Positions 23,330 to 35,650 of a stretch of DNA of 64,000 bases are shown here, one piece after another; within the stretch, counting starts at the first letter, position 1, and the number at the start of each line of letters is the position of its first letter. Origin of the DNA: Usnea hakonensis (lineage: Eukaryota; Ascomycota; Lecanoromycetes; Lecanorales; Parmeliaceae); NCBI GenBank assembly GCA_013423325.1, contig BLJB01000210.1, forward strand, positions 6,414-70,413. Reading direction: 5' to 3'. Under the pieces are notes generated by a model that had not been told where the DNA came from, ran no database searches, and saw only the letters and a program-made list of their open reading frames with translations. The position numbers and the translations under genes were made by a program.

Positions 23330-25676
23330 CTATATCTCTTATAAGCTATAGTAGACTCGTTATAAGCTATAGTAGACTCGTTACTAGGCCCGTTAGTAGA
23401 CTCGTTACTAGGCCTATTAGTAGACTCGAGGGTAATTAAATAATTAATTATAGCGCTTACGTATAAGAGTACCCTAGTCGCGCTATTAAATATTCGCTAA
23501 AAAATATATAACTTAGTAAAACTAGCGGGGGATAAGGCCGCTTAAGTTAACCTAATCGAAAATATTCTATAAGTTATAATCGATAGAATAGAAGTTATAA
23601 ATAAAATTCTTAATAAAATATAGAGGATACTTATTAATAATAATTTATAGAAGGCCCGCTTTACTATAAAAGAGGAGGCCTATTAGAAAATAGATTCTAC
23701 TATACTATAGGATCTATAAAAAAGGGTATTATTAAATAGAAATCGTAAAGAAAAATATATAAAGGGGATTAAATAGATATAGAGTAAATTTATCTAAAAT
23801 TAGAAATTTAGTATACTTAGAGAGAACTATCTTATAGCTATAAATAAAGTAGCGAAGCAATTCAAATATATAGATATTAAATCTATAATTAGAAAGGTTA
23901 TATTCGCTAGAATCGAGTATAATAGTTACGGAAGGGGGTTAATAAGAGAGATAATAGTACGGGACTAGTAATACCTCGCGGAGATATCTAATCCTAATAT
24001 AGCGAAACTACGTCTCGTATAAGTAGTAATAGGGGAGGTCCTCGCTAGCCGCGAGGTTAATATAATAAAATTAGTTTGGCCGACTAGTAACGAGCGCCCT
24101 CGCGCTACTAAATAGTATCGATATAAACGGTACTATACTAACTTAGTTAGCCCTTAGAGTAAGCCGGTTAATAATAAAAATAATAATAACTCCGCGTCTA
24201 TATTATCTAACGATATAGATATAGACGTAGATAATTCTAATAATAGTAGCGATAGTAATAAGATATATAAATATCGTAGATTACCCCTTTTACTATAGAT
24301 ATAGCTTTTACGAAAGAACCCTCGATCCGCGGGGATAGATAGAGACGCTAGGTAGGCGGAAATACTTAATATTATTATTACTACCAATACCGATTTTAGC
24401 TATATTTACTATAATTACCTCCGTACTATTACTACTTATCTCAATATATAAGTTAAGTCCTAGTTAGCGCTAGATTTACGAGGCCGCCTTATCTAATACT
24501 AGGAGAATAGAGCTAATATAAATATATTTAAAGTTAATATTTAGACGAAGTATTAGTAGCAAATAAAATCCTATCCTTAAATAAAAAAGGATATCTATAG
24601 AGTATATACCTAGCGCGTAGTTATACTATCTCTTACGCTAATACTATTAGATAATCTAGTCTATACGATTATTAATAAAATTATAGGACCTAGCGCTTAC
24701 TAAGCCTAGACAGATACCGGTAATTTAATTATATACGGAATATTTAGATAGTTATAGAAAGGCCTAAATAATAAAGCGGGTATTAGCGAGCTAATTAATA
24801 TAGAATTTAATATATATCTCTATTACTAGACGGAGAGAAATAGCTAGCTAAATAAGGGCTAGTTAAAAATAATATACTATTCCCTAAGCTAATAGATAAT
24901 CCGATAAGATATCTAATATTAGATATTATATACCTACCTACGCCTAGATAGTAATTACTAACTAGTATCCTATCCCTATTATACTAAGTTTATATAGTCT
25001 AGAGATTCTATATACTTTCGCTATATTAATATAAATATCCCTAGGTATCTAGAGTACGGATACGGTATAGTAATTATCTAAGGATCTATATCCCTAGATA
25101 ACGAGAGTATAAATAGTTATATAACAATCGTACCGGGCTTCTATAGAAATATATCAGAGTAGTAGGGGTAGATTAAGTCCTAGAGTAAGTAAATAAATAG
25201 ATATATATATTATATAGATAAGATTTAGGACGCTAAAGATACTATTAATTTTAGCGATTTTACGTCTACGCCCTATCTCCGCGGCGATATTCGTATTACT
25301 CGACTAGAGATATCGTATAGGTTAATATTAGGCGTACTAACCTCCTACCTATACTATACGATATTACTATAATTTATAGATATCCGGGAAAATAGCGAAA
25401 TATTTAATAATAAAGAATCGGATAAGTAGTCTAATCTCGCGGTAGCCTATATTAAGTAGGAGGCTATTAAGCTTACGCTATTAGGACTTATAAATCGGTT
25501 TAGTCTAATACTATATAGATTCCCTATTAGCGTATAGCTCTAGCTTACGTCTCTAATTAGCTAGGTACTCGTCTATAGAAATACGTAGAATAACCCTATA
25601 GTTTAGGGATAGGCGAGTATTTTACTAGGCCCGGATCATAACGCTACGGGGTAGGAAGTTATCCGATATCGGCTAG
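23330..25676 (+). pseudogene. Gene A of the 20-kb element, 5' part, cut by the gypsy insertion
   Basis: One frame can be followed from about 23,330 to the gypsy insertion, broken only by RIP-type stops (TAG, TAA). The N-terminal part has short repeats reading VDSLLG. Then follow a charged helical region (KLAGDKAA, VIIDRIEVINKILNKI), an Asn/Asp/Ser-rich low-complexity tract at about 24,170-24,260, and a folded-looking C-terminal domain with IPRYLEYGYG, SLDNES, ITRLEISYRLILG and FPISVQLQLTSLI. I do not recognise the family with confidence; the C-terminal half resembles a conserved fungal protein of unknown role. The start codon cannot be located because ATG would have become ATA. Confidence 0.55.
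25672..25676. repeat. Left 5-bp target duplication of the gypsy copy
   Basis: GCTAG directly precedes the 5' LTR and is repeated at 31527-31531 after the 3' LTR. Confidence 0.85.
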
Positions 25677-25930
25677 TGTCACGGTTTCTCAACATATGCG
25701 TAGCATATGTTCAGATCTGAATTTACTCTTTTATTTACTTCTTCTAAATATATATATTATTTACTAGCGTATAGGGTATAGGTATTTAAAGGGCTTATTT
25801 TTCTAGTAAACTCTCTTTCTCTTTTTTTCCTCTTCGTATTCGTCTTATATAATTAGCTTCTACTTATAGTTAGAGATAAATTATTAATACTAAATCCTTA
25901 CGCCCGTGAATTCTTATCTAAACCTTAATA
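25677..25930 (+). repeat. 5' LTR of the gypsy element
   Basis: Starts TGTCACGGTTTC. Its first 45 bases keep CA and TG dinucleotides (for example ACATATGCGTAGCATATG) that are converted in the 3' LTR, whereas its 3' end is converted (CTTAATA in place of CTTGACA). Confidence 0.9.
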
Positions 25931-28900
25931 TTACGAATACTATTTAATTATAATATTATTATTATTTTTTATTATTATATCTAGATCCTTTTCTTAATCC
26001 TTTAGTCTAACTAAACCTAATAGTACTATTCTATTAGACGACTAATTAATTTTTTATAACTAGATTAAAATAATCTTAGTAAGGCTTAATAATAAGGATA
26101 CCTTACTAAAAGTAGTTACTAAAGATCTAAACTAAATATAAAAGATATTCGAAATAGCCTTTACTAATAGTAATATAAAGATTATAGACTTATAAAATAA
26201 GTATAATTAATTAGAAATCGATATTACTACCTAGCTAGAAAAGTACTAGTAAGAGTCTAACGCTTTTATTATTAACTACTAGGGGTAAATTATAGATTTT
26301 AACTAGTAATTTACTCGCGCCCTTAATTCGGGCCCTTTATAGATTAATTCTAAAATACTATTTTCTAAGTACTCTATAAAGAGTCCCGATCTACCTCTCT
26401 ACTTAGGGGATTAGACTACTCTAGAATAATAGTTTATAAAATTTAATTTTAAGCTAAGAGATAACGCGGATTAATATCTAATTAAAGTATCTAAGGTCTA
26501 ATACGTCTATAGGCGTCTTAAGGGGAAGGCTAGAAACTAGATATACTTAAAAATAAATAAGAATAATACGATCTATATTAAGAATATCGAGGAATTTATT
26601 ATAACTTTATATCTAAATTTTAGAGACTTAGACGTTAAGAATATTATATAATAATATATCCTAAAATTATAATAAATAAATAAATTATTTTTAGAATATC
26701 TATCCTTATTCCTCTCTAAGATTAGTAATACCGGATTTAATAAAAAGACCTAGAAATTCTACTTCTAAAATAGCTTATATTAAGAGCTCTCTAACTATCT
26801 AGTAAATATAAGAGTCTCTAAGTTTAGCTTTAATAAACTAGTTAATAAATACTAATATAGAGATACTTAGAATTAATAATATAAAGAGTATTTTAATAAA
26901 TTAGGCTCTAAAATAATCTAATTTATTACTAACCCTATATTTATACCGGTAATATATATCTATACCCCCGAAGGGTATATATATATATCTACTAATAATA
27001 AAAATATAGCTATAGATCTATTAAAAATAGACTCTAGACTCTAGGGACCTCTTATAATAGAAGAGAAATAATACCGCCGTAATAACTAGCTCTATTTATA
27101 CTATAGGGAGCTAAGATACTATACTACTAACTATAATAAGAAATTATCGAACTATACTAATATTTATTTAGTTACGATTACGCCTACCGCGCTAGTAACT
27201 TTAGGAGGGGATAAGTTAGAAAAAGCGTAATCCCTATATACTATTATATATAGAGATAATCGATTATTAAATAATCTCTTTTAAGATTAAACTCTAGTAT
27301 CTTAAAAGCCTTAATTTCTAAATCTTATCTTAATAATTATTTTATATTAGAATATAAGATAGAATTAAATAAAATAGATTATATAGCTAAAATACTACTT
27401 AATACTAGAGCTTCTTCTAAAAGTTTTATTAATATAATCTATACGTAAATTAATAAAATACCCTTAACCCCCCTTATAACCCCTAGAGATCTAGACGGAT
27501 TTAATAGAAAGCCTACTACTTCCGGCCCTATCATCTATATTACTTATTATAATTTCCTTATTCTAGATTACGAACCGATTTCTATAATCTTTTATATTAT
27601 AGATCTTTTAGACTAAAATATTATTATCGGCCTTCTATAGATAGAAAAATATGAGGTTAATCTTTATTTTAGAGTAGACGAGAATATACTCTTTTTTAAA
27701 GGGGTAACTTTAGAGCTTACTAAAGGTCCTCCTATTTCGTTTCTAATCTCTAGAATCCCGATATCTACCCCTTTAAAAATTAAGTCTCTATTAATCTATA
27801 TTTTAACCCGAAGCTATAAAGACTAATAGTAGTAAATAAGGCTCTTTACTAATCTAATTATAGTCGCCTTATAGACTATTAACCCTCTCTAACCCTTTAA
27901 GGAATCTAAGTCTAAACCTTTATTAATTTATATTATAGGGGCTATACCCTTTATACTTTTAAATAAAAAGCCGAGTATAGAAATCTTTACTATTATAATA
28001 TAGAATATTAAGAAAGCTTTTAAGTCGAAAATCTAAACTAACTCTAATACTATTCTTTCTAAGGAATATTATAAGTATCTAGATATCTTCTTCTAAGTAG
28101 TAGTCGATAAACTACCCCTTTATTAAAAAATTAACTATAAAATTAAGCTAGCCCCTAGAATTTAGCCCCTATTCGGGCCCTTATATAATATATTTAAGAG
28201 AGAACTTAAAATTTTAAAAAAAAATTTAGATAATAATTTTATAAAGGGATTTATTTATCTTAGTAAATCTTTAGTCGTATCCCCTATCCTTTTTACCTAT
28301 AAACCTAGGGGTAAACTACGTCTATATATCGATTATTAGGTACTTAATATTATTATAATTAAAAATTAGTATCTAATTCCTTTAATTTAAGAGACCCTAA
28401 CTAGAATTTACTATACTAAGTACTTTATTAAGCTAGATATTATTACTATATTTAATAAAATTAGAATAGCCCCTAGAAAGGAGTAGAAAACTATTTTCTA
28501 TATTTATTATAAACTTTATAAATCCTTTATTATAAATTTCGGGCTCTATAGAGCCCCGTTTATATTCTAGAAATATATAAATAACCTCTTATACGAGTAT
28601 CTAGATAATTTCTATACTACGTATATTAATAATATCCTAATCTATAGTAATTCTAAAACCGAGTATATCTAGTATATAAGACTCGTATTTACTAGGCTCC
28701 GCGAAGCGGGCCTCTAAGTTAATATTAATAAATATACTTTTAGTATAAACGAGGTATACTATTTAGACCTAATAATTACTATCTATAGTATTTAAATAGA
28801 TCTAGATAAGCTTTTAGTAGTTACTAAATAGTTAACTTTAATTTATATTAAAGATATTTAAGCCTTTTTAGGCTTCGCGAACTTCTACTAATAATTTATT

Positions 28901-31257
28901 AGAGGATTCTTACTACTTACTAAACTACTTACTAAGCTTACTAAAAAGGAGGTTAAGTTCTAATAAGATTCTAATTATTAAGAAATTTTTAATACCCTAA
29001 AACTTACCTTTATTATAGCTCTAATCCTATAATACTTTAATCTAGAAAAATAGATTATCGTTAAAACTAATACTTTCGATAAAATAGTAGTAAGGGTAAT
29101 ATTCTAGTATAATCTTTAAAGGGCCTTTAGATCTATAATTTATTTCTCGACTAAAATATCCCTTATAGAGTATAACTATAAGATCTATAATAAGGAGCTC
29201 TTAGTAATTATTCGCGCCTTCGAGCTCTAGTAATCTAAACTTAAAAATATATAAAAGCCTATATTTATAGTCTTTAATTATAAAAATTTAGAATACTTTA
29301 TATCTATTAAACTTTTTAGTTACTATTAAGCCTATTAGTCTAAGTTCCTTTTTAGATTTAACTTTAAAATTATCTACTATTTAAATATTTTAAATAGGCG
29401 TATAGATACCTTAATCTACTAGATTAAGCCTTAAAAAGATCTTAGTCTCTAATAGTAAATAGTCTTTAAGCCTAGGAATCTTAATATCTAAATTTAAGCC
29501 TAAAAAAGAGATATTCTTTTAATTTAAATAATACTATTAGCCCCTATTTTAAATAAAGAAGCTTTAAGATCTATTATCTCTATCTCTAATTTAAAGCTAG
29601 ACGAGCTTTATCTTAACCCGGAAGCTAAACTAGATCTAGAGGACGCTATTTAGTTAGCTTATATAAATAGTAAGTAGGCCTAAGCCGTAATTATCACCCT
29701 AGAATCGGGTACCTAGAGACTAAAAGGGTTCCCCTTATCCGAATATAAACTTCGTAATAATAGGGTCTACTTTAGGGGTAGGCTCTATATCCCTAATAAT
29801 AATAAGTTATAATTACGCCTAATTAAACTCGCCTATAATACTCTAATAGCCGGCTATCCGGGTTACGCTAAAACCTATAAAGTCCTTATTCGTACTTACT
29901 ACTAGCCCGGAATCTCTAAGTTTATTAAGTAATTTATTATAAATTACTATTATTACGCCTATATAAAAGTTTTCTATAAAAAATATTTAGGACTTTTAAA
30001 ACTACTTATTATACCCTATAGACGTTAGGCCTATATTTTAATAGATTTTATTATCGGCTTACCCCGGAGTATTAATTATTACGGCTAAGAATACGTTAAT
30101 ATCCTTATTATTATAGATTAGCTAATAAAAATAGTTAAGTATATTCTAATAGATAAAATTATTATTAAGGATATAATCTATACCTTCTACCTCTATATTT
30201 AGAAGGATTACGGGTTACTCTATAATTTTATTATTAATTAGGGTATCTAATTTAAGAACTATTTCTAGTACGAATTATATACTTACTATAATATTAAGGT
30301 TAATCTCTTTATAATATTTTACCCGGAAACGGATAGCTAGATAGAACGAGCTAACGCGATAATAGAATAATATTTAAAAATCTTTATTAACTTCCTTTAA
30401 GACGACTAGATAAAATAGCTCCCTTTAATTAAATTTACTACTAATAATTATTTTTCGGAAACTACCTAATTTACCCTATTCTTTATAAATTCGGGTTAGT
30501 ATTCCTATATAAGCTTTAAACCTAGTTCCTACTAGAAAGATTATATTATAAACTACTAGTAATTTAAAGATTAACTATATATTAACAACTTTACCCTATA
30601 AATAGACTATATTAATAAGACTATATATATCTAAATAACGCTTATTTAGGCCTTCTAAAAGGAATTTACTAATTAGAATTAATAGCCTATATTAAAATAT
30701 TAAGCCGGGGACCTAGTATAGCTAGATACTAGGAATCTATAGCTTTAGCGTATCTCTAAAAAGCTTTTAGAGAAATTCGAGGGCCCTTTCTCTATTTTTA
30801 AAAGTATTAGGATCTATATCTATAAACTAGAGCTACCCCTATTATAGTTCTATTATAATATCTTTTATATTAACCTTTTACGGCCTATAGCTTCTAATCT
30901 AGTCTCTAACTAAGCCCTATTAGTCCTATTCCCCTCTCTTAATACCTAAAATTAAAATATCTAGATAGTCAAGTTAATCGAGGATAATAAAATAAAACGT
31001 AGTACCCTAAAGTTTAGAATTAAATAAGAAAATATCTATTATTATATTTAGAAGTCTTTTAAATATATTTATATAACCTTTAACGTCTTAGATAACTATT
31101 TTAAATAATACCTCTAACGCCTCGATTATACTACTTAAACTATATATAAGGAGAACCCCGATAATTTTAATATAGAATCTAATTCTAATCTAGAAGATAG
31201 TCTATTTATCCTTACCCGCTTAGAGAGTATTAAATCTAAATTATCTAAAGTCCGATC
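25931..31257 (+). pseudogene. gag-pol relic of the gypsy element
   Basis: An aspartic protease motif survives as LLNTRASS at about 27,394 (DTGASS expected; D to N and G to R are G-to-A changes). Reverse transcriptase is recognisable from about 28,360, with KLDII and APRKE segments and the active site as YINNILIYS at 28,622 (YxDD with both Asp changed to Asn). RNase H follows, then a zinc-binding His/Cys region. The integrase core has IDFIIGLP near 30,043 and PETDS.IERAN near 30,335. Dozens of TAG/TAA codons interrupt the frame. A purine tract ending in nine G (31,258-31,272) precedes the 3' LTR as the polypurine tract. Confidence 0.88.
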
Positions 31258-31272
31258 TTAGGGGGGGGGTAC

Positions 31273-31526
31273 TATTACGGTTTCTTAATATATATATAAT
31301 ATATATTTAGATCTAAATTTACTCTTTTATTTACTTCTTCTAAATATATATATTATTTACTAGCGTATAGAGTATAGGTATTTAAAGGGCTTATTTTTCT
31401 AGCGAACTCTCTTTCTCTTTCTTTCCTCTTTATATTCGTCTTATATAACTAGCCTCTACTCATAGTTAGAGACAAATCATTAATACCAAATCCTTGCGCC
31501 CGTGAATCCTTGCCTGAACCTTGACA
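31273..31526 (+). repeat. 3' LTR of the gypsy element
   Basis: 254 bp, collinear with the 5' LTR. Its last ~90 bases are largely unconverted (ending CCTGAACCTTGACA), while its first ~50 bases are converted (TATTACGG...), the mirror image of the 5' LTR. Confidence 0.9.
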
Positions 31527-31531
31527 GCTAG

Positions 31532-31683
31532 AGGCGTTACGCGCGTTTAAGGTAATATAGAATAGGGTAAAGGCTATAGAGAAGGCCTTCTATAGTATAG
31601 GGAGTTACTTTACTTAACGTTATAATTAGCGGCTAAATAGTCTATATATAGTTAACTAGGAAAGCCGCGTAGCGCGGTTTTAA
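31532..31683 (+). pseudogene. Gene A of the 20-kb element, 3' end
   Basis: It continues the gene A frame after the gypsy copy: LEALRAFKV, then AIEKAFYSIGSYFT, ending ESRVARF and a TAA at 31681. The match of frame across the insertion supports both the gene call and the nested order of insertion. Confidence 0.6.
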
Positions 31684-32042
31684 TAAGTCTATAGTTTCTA
31701 TCTTCTCCCTATATAAGCTAAACGTATTAAATATATAATCTTAATAATAATATTAATAGATTATAATTATATATAATTATATAACGGCGCTAGGGTTAAC
31801 CCTACCCCGACCTTACCTAGAATATCTAGTAATAACCCCCTATTAATAAAACCTAGCTATAACCTCCCGTTAATAAAACCTAGTAATAACCCCCCCGTTA
31901 ATAAAGCTTAATAATATCGCTAAGTAATATTATCTAATAATTACCTATAATCTCTAAAAATAAAACTCCTCCGGGAATTTAATCTATTTATATTATAATA
32001 GAAGCTACCTCCCCGCTTACTAGGCTTTCTACTAGCCCCCTT

Positions 32043-34800
32043 ATGCCCGCTTACTCTATACCTATCCTCCTAGGATCTCCGAGCCGCTACGGTACTCCGC
32101 GCCGCTACTTAAAGAGACGTTACCGCGTATCTATATCGTGCCTCCTCTCCGCCGTATCTTTAGATTCCCTATCGGATTCCCCTACTATTTCTTTAAATAG
32201 TAGTGTATCTCCTACCCCTATAGCTACTTAAGAGAATTTAGAGTCCGAGAGTAAGAAATAAATTACTAGAACTAAAAAGCGTTACTATTATAGACGTATT
32301 ATAGATAAAGAGAAGATAATCGGTATATTAGCGGCCCTAGCTAATATTAGATAAAATATAAAGCGCTTCTTTCGGGTAATTTATAAATATCGAAAGATTT
32401 ATTCTTTCTACTTAATATAGAAGTAATTCTTTAACTTTATTTATTCTAAGTTATTTAAAGACCCCCTCTTTAAAAGGAACTAGAAATCGAAAAAATTTAG
32501 GTCCACTATTAAGGAATAGAGCTATAGGTAGGCTACTAATACCCTCTATTAAGAGATTAAGGAGTTAGGGTAATACGCGATATTTAATCTCTTTTATCCC
32601 CTAGAGGGAGGAACGGAATCTAGAATATTATAGCTAGTTAAAGATACCGCTTTAGCTATATTATACTTAGCGCCGTATTAGCTCGATATCTTTTAGTCTA
32701 TTCGGCTTAAGGCTCGTCCTTATAACTCCTCTCTAGAGAATACTAGCCCCGTCGCCTAGTAGCCCGCTATCCTAATTTTATCTATTCTCTACTATCTAAT
32801 ACGGCTATATAAATCGACTAACTTCTAGACGATTTTAGGGCTCTATCTCTACTAGGGGGAGGCGCGACGCCGAGTACTTAATATACTAATCTAATTTAGT
32901 TTAATTATATTATATTCGACCTTATAGCGGCGTATAGAGGTATTATAAAAGGATACTAAAAAGAAGGTTTATATAGTAGAGTAAACTATAAGTATTATCT
33001 TAATATATAATAACTTTAAGTTTATAGAAGGTAGGCGTAACGAGAGAATAGGGGATCTTAGGGAATTCCGATTAATTATAATAATACTAATTTTAAAGGG
33101 ATAGTAATTCGAGAGAGGCGCCCTATAATAATATATATAGCGGCCGGAGTTATTATTTTTATTAGCCGAAAAAATTATTACCGGGCTTTAACGTTATAAT
33201 CTAAGTCGAGATATAAGGCGATAGTTTAGTTCGAGGTTAATAGAGATATCTAGCTAATTTATTTATCGCGTAGATTCGACTATATTATATTAAGTTAGTA
33301 ATATCGGCTATATATATATAAATTCCGGGTAATCTACCGATCCTATAGATTACTACGATACCCGAGTTAGAGAAACTTAAGCTGGTAAAAATAGCTTACT
33401 ACCTAATAATACTAGTATTTAAGGATAAAAGTATAACCGCTAATAATATATATATATTAGAGGATATCTTTAAGTAGTAGTTAAAATTAGAAGATAAAAA
33501 CCTAGCGTTTAATATAGTTTTACGCTTAGTATATAGTAACTTTAAGACGTAGTCGCGGATATAGTCTATAAAAACTCTACGTAGTAAGATCTTAAAGCTA
33601 TTATTTAACCGCTTTAAGTAGCTCCTATTCGGGTTAGGCCTCTAGTACCTCCGCTATAATATACTATAGTTACTCTATAGAATATATTAGGGGGGATCTA
33701 GTACCGCGGTAGACCTATTTATACTTTAGTATACGGCCGATTAGTAAGACCGGGCCCGGATAGTTTAGCTAAAAGACTTCGCGACGTTAGAAGATCTAAT
33801 TATCTATAGCTACTAGGCGCGAATAGTTAGAACGTAGATTAGATTCCTATAATAATAAGATATTAACCCCTAACGCGTCGAGGATACTACGTACTAGCTA
33901 AAGACCTAGCCGATAATCTAGCCCTAAGTATTATAGTAAATATCGAAAAATATTTATATACTGGCCCCGTCTATTACGCCGGGTATACGACCCCCTACGC
34001 GCGATTAATAATTTTAAAACTATTAGTATTTTTATATATACGTTAAACTCTACTTAACTCTATAATACGCGATTAAATACGCGGATATAGGCCTCCTTCG
34101 CTATACCTTACGCTATATTATAATTATATTCTAGGCGGAAGTTACTAGTACTCTAAAATACGCCTAAGCCCTATTATATACTCTTTATATAGTAGATTTG
34201 CCGGCTATAACGATTCGGCTATAAGAGTACGTCTTAGTAAATAGCCTTATTAATCTACGGGGGAACGTTAATATAAACTTTAAGCTTAACCGTCTTTTAG
34301 AACTACTAAATAATAATCTTAAAGCGTTTTAAAATAATCGATTATACTACTCTATATATAGCGATAGACTACTTAAGAATTAGGTACTAAATAGACTATA
34401 TTTCCTAGAGCTATAAAGAACGGTAGAGCTAGTCTTTAAGGTACTAATATTAAAATTATATCCTATAAAGAGCGTCGCGGAGGATATTTAGAATATAGCT
34501 ACTAATTTTACCTATAGATCTCTTATCCTATTTACTAATAAGAATAGGACGCGGTAGGATCGATTTTCTTATAATCTAATAGTTAACCTCTTTTATACTA
34601 GGCTTAAACGCTTAAGCTAGAATATATTAAAATATAATAAGCGATATATAAAAAGTTAATCCGTATCTATAGAAGATCTAAATAAGGGGATTAATAACCC
34701 GGCGCTAGATATTACTAGCTTATTAGTACTAAATAGTTTACTAAATAGCCTAACTATCCTAATAACGTTTATAGATAGCGCGGTCGATATCTTCGTTAAT
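32043..34800 (+). pseudogene. Gene B of the 20-kb element: DUF6589-like protein, RIP-inactivated
   Basis: A frame starting with an intact ATG at 32043 runs to about 33,200 with RIP-type stops, giving IYNNFKFIEGRRNERIGDLREF and a preceding helical region. A second frame, from about 33,330, gives FNRFK, LRYNILQLLYRIY.GGS, a YAIKYADIGLLRY segment near 34,070 and VLVNSLINLRG near 34,230. This order matches my memory of DUF6589: the NNF.F.EG..dER.GD element, the L..L.yN.lq.l.r..wGGS element, and the YA.khgDig..r element. DUF6589 is an uncharacterised fungal domain. The frame change near 33,250 may be an intron or an indel. The assignment rests on memory of the family and needs a prof­ile search. 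Confidence 0.55.
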
Positions 34801-35650
34801 TAACTAGTACGTTAAAATTGCGCGGCGCGGAATTATTAACTAGTTATATTAACTAGCTATCTCGAAAATATAGGGGTAGCTACCTACCCTTACGATATAG
34901 GCGGTTAAAAGATAGCTATAGCGGCTCGCCCGCTATTAAATCCTATAGTAGTTACTATAGTATCGCTAATTACTCTTCCCTTATACTCGTAGCCTCGCGG
35001 GTACGCGTAGAGCTACTCGAGGGCTAACTTTTAATATAATAACCTATACTACCCGCGTATCTAGTAGCTACCGCGTACCGGTCTTCGCGAACTTCGGAAC
35101 TAATTATATAACCTACTATAATTTCTTAGCTAGCCCTAGATCTAGACCCCGCGATACTCCTACTAATACGTACTAACTCGGTATTATTATTTATATAATA
35201 GTCTATAGTTTCTTATATAGTTTACGATACCGCTTTACCCTTCTTATATACCGCCTTTACTATAAGCTTACTATATCTATACGCGATTATCTAGCTTTAC
35301 CTACGCGTCTCGAACTCTACCGCTTCTATATTATATAGGGGGTCCGGCTTCCGCTTTTTTTTAATATCGTTATAGATTATCTAGGTATCGAAAACTACTC
35401 TACGATCCAACGCTATTACCTAGTTACGAAGTAAGATCTCTAAGATCTCGGAATAGTAGCGCGATAGTCTAGACTACTTATTTCTAATCTATTACTATAT
35501 CGTCCTCTTATCGTAAATATACTCCGCCTACGTTACTAACTCTACTAATACTTTATCTAGTATTAATAGTATTAAGAAGAATCTTAAATAAGAGCCCGTA
35601 AATTTTTCCTCCGCCTTTTATTATCTCTAGGCTCGTAGTTCTAATAGAAA

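Larger units (their letters stand above)
25677..31526 (+). mobile_element. Ty3/gypsy LTR retrotransposon, full length, RIP-inactivated
   Basis: 5,850 bp, bounded by 254-bp LTRs and a 5-bp duplication. It interrupts gene A: removing it with one GCTAG restores a continuous frame (IRYR then LEALRAFKV). The order of domains (protease, RT, RNase H, integrase) on the plus strand is that of Ty3/gypsy. Every domain contains stops and substitutions of the RIP type, so it is dead. Confidence 0.92.

Noticed and set aside
24154..24387. 77-codon minus-strand frame rich in Leu/Ile/Ser
   Set aside because: It is antisense to the Asn/Asp/Ser-rich part of gene A and exists because RIP leaves few stop codons in that phase.
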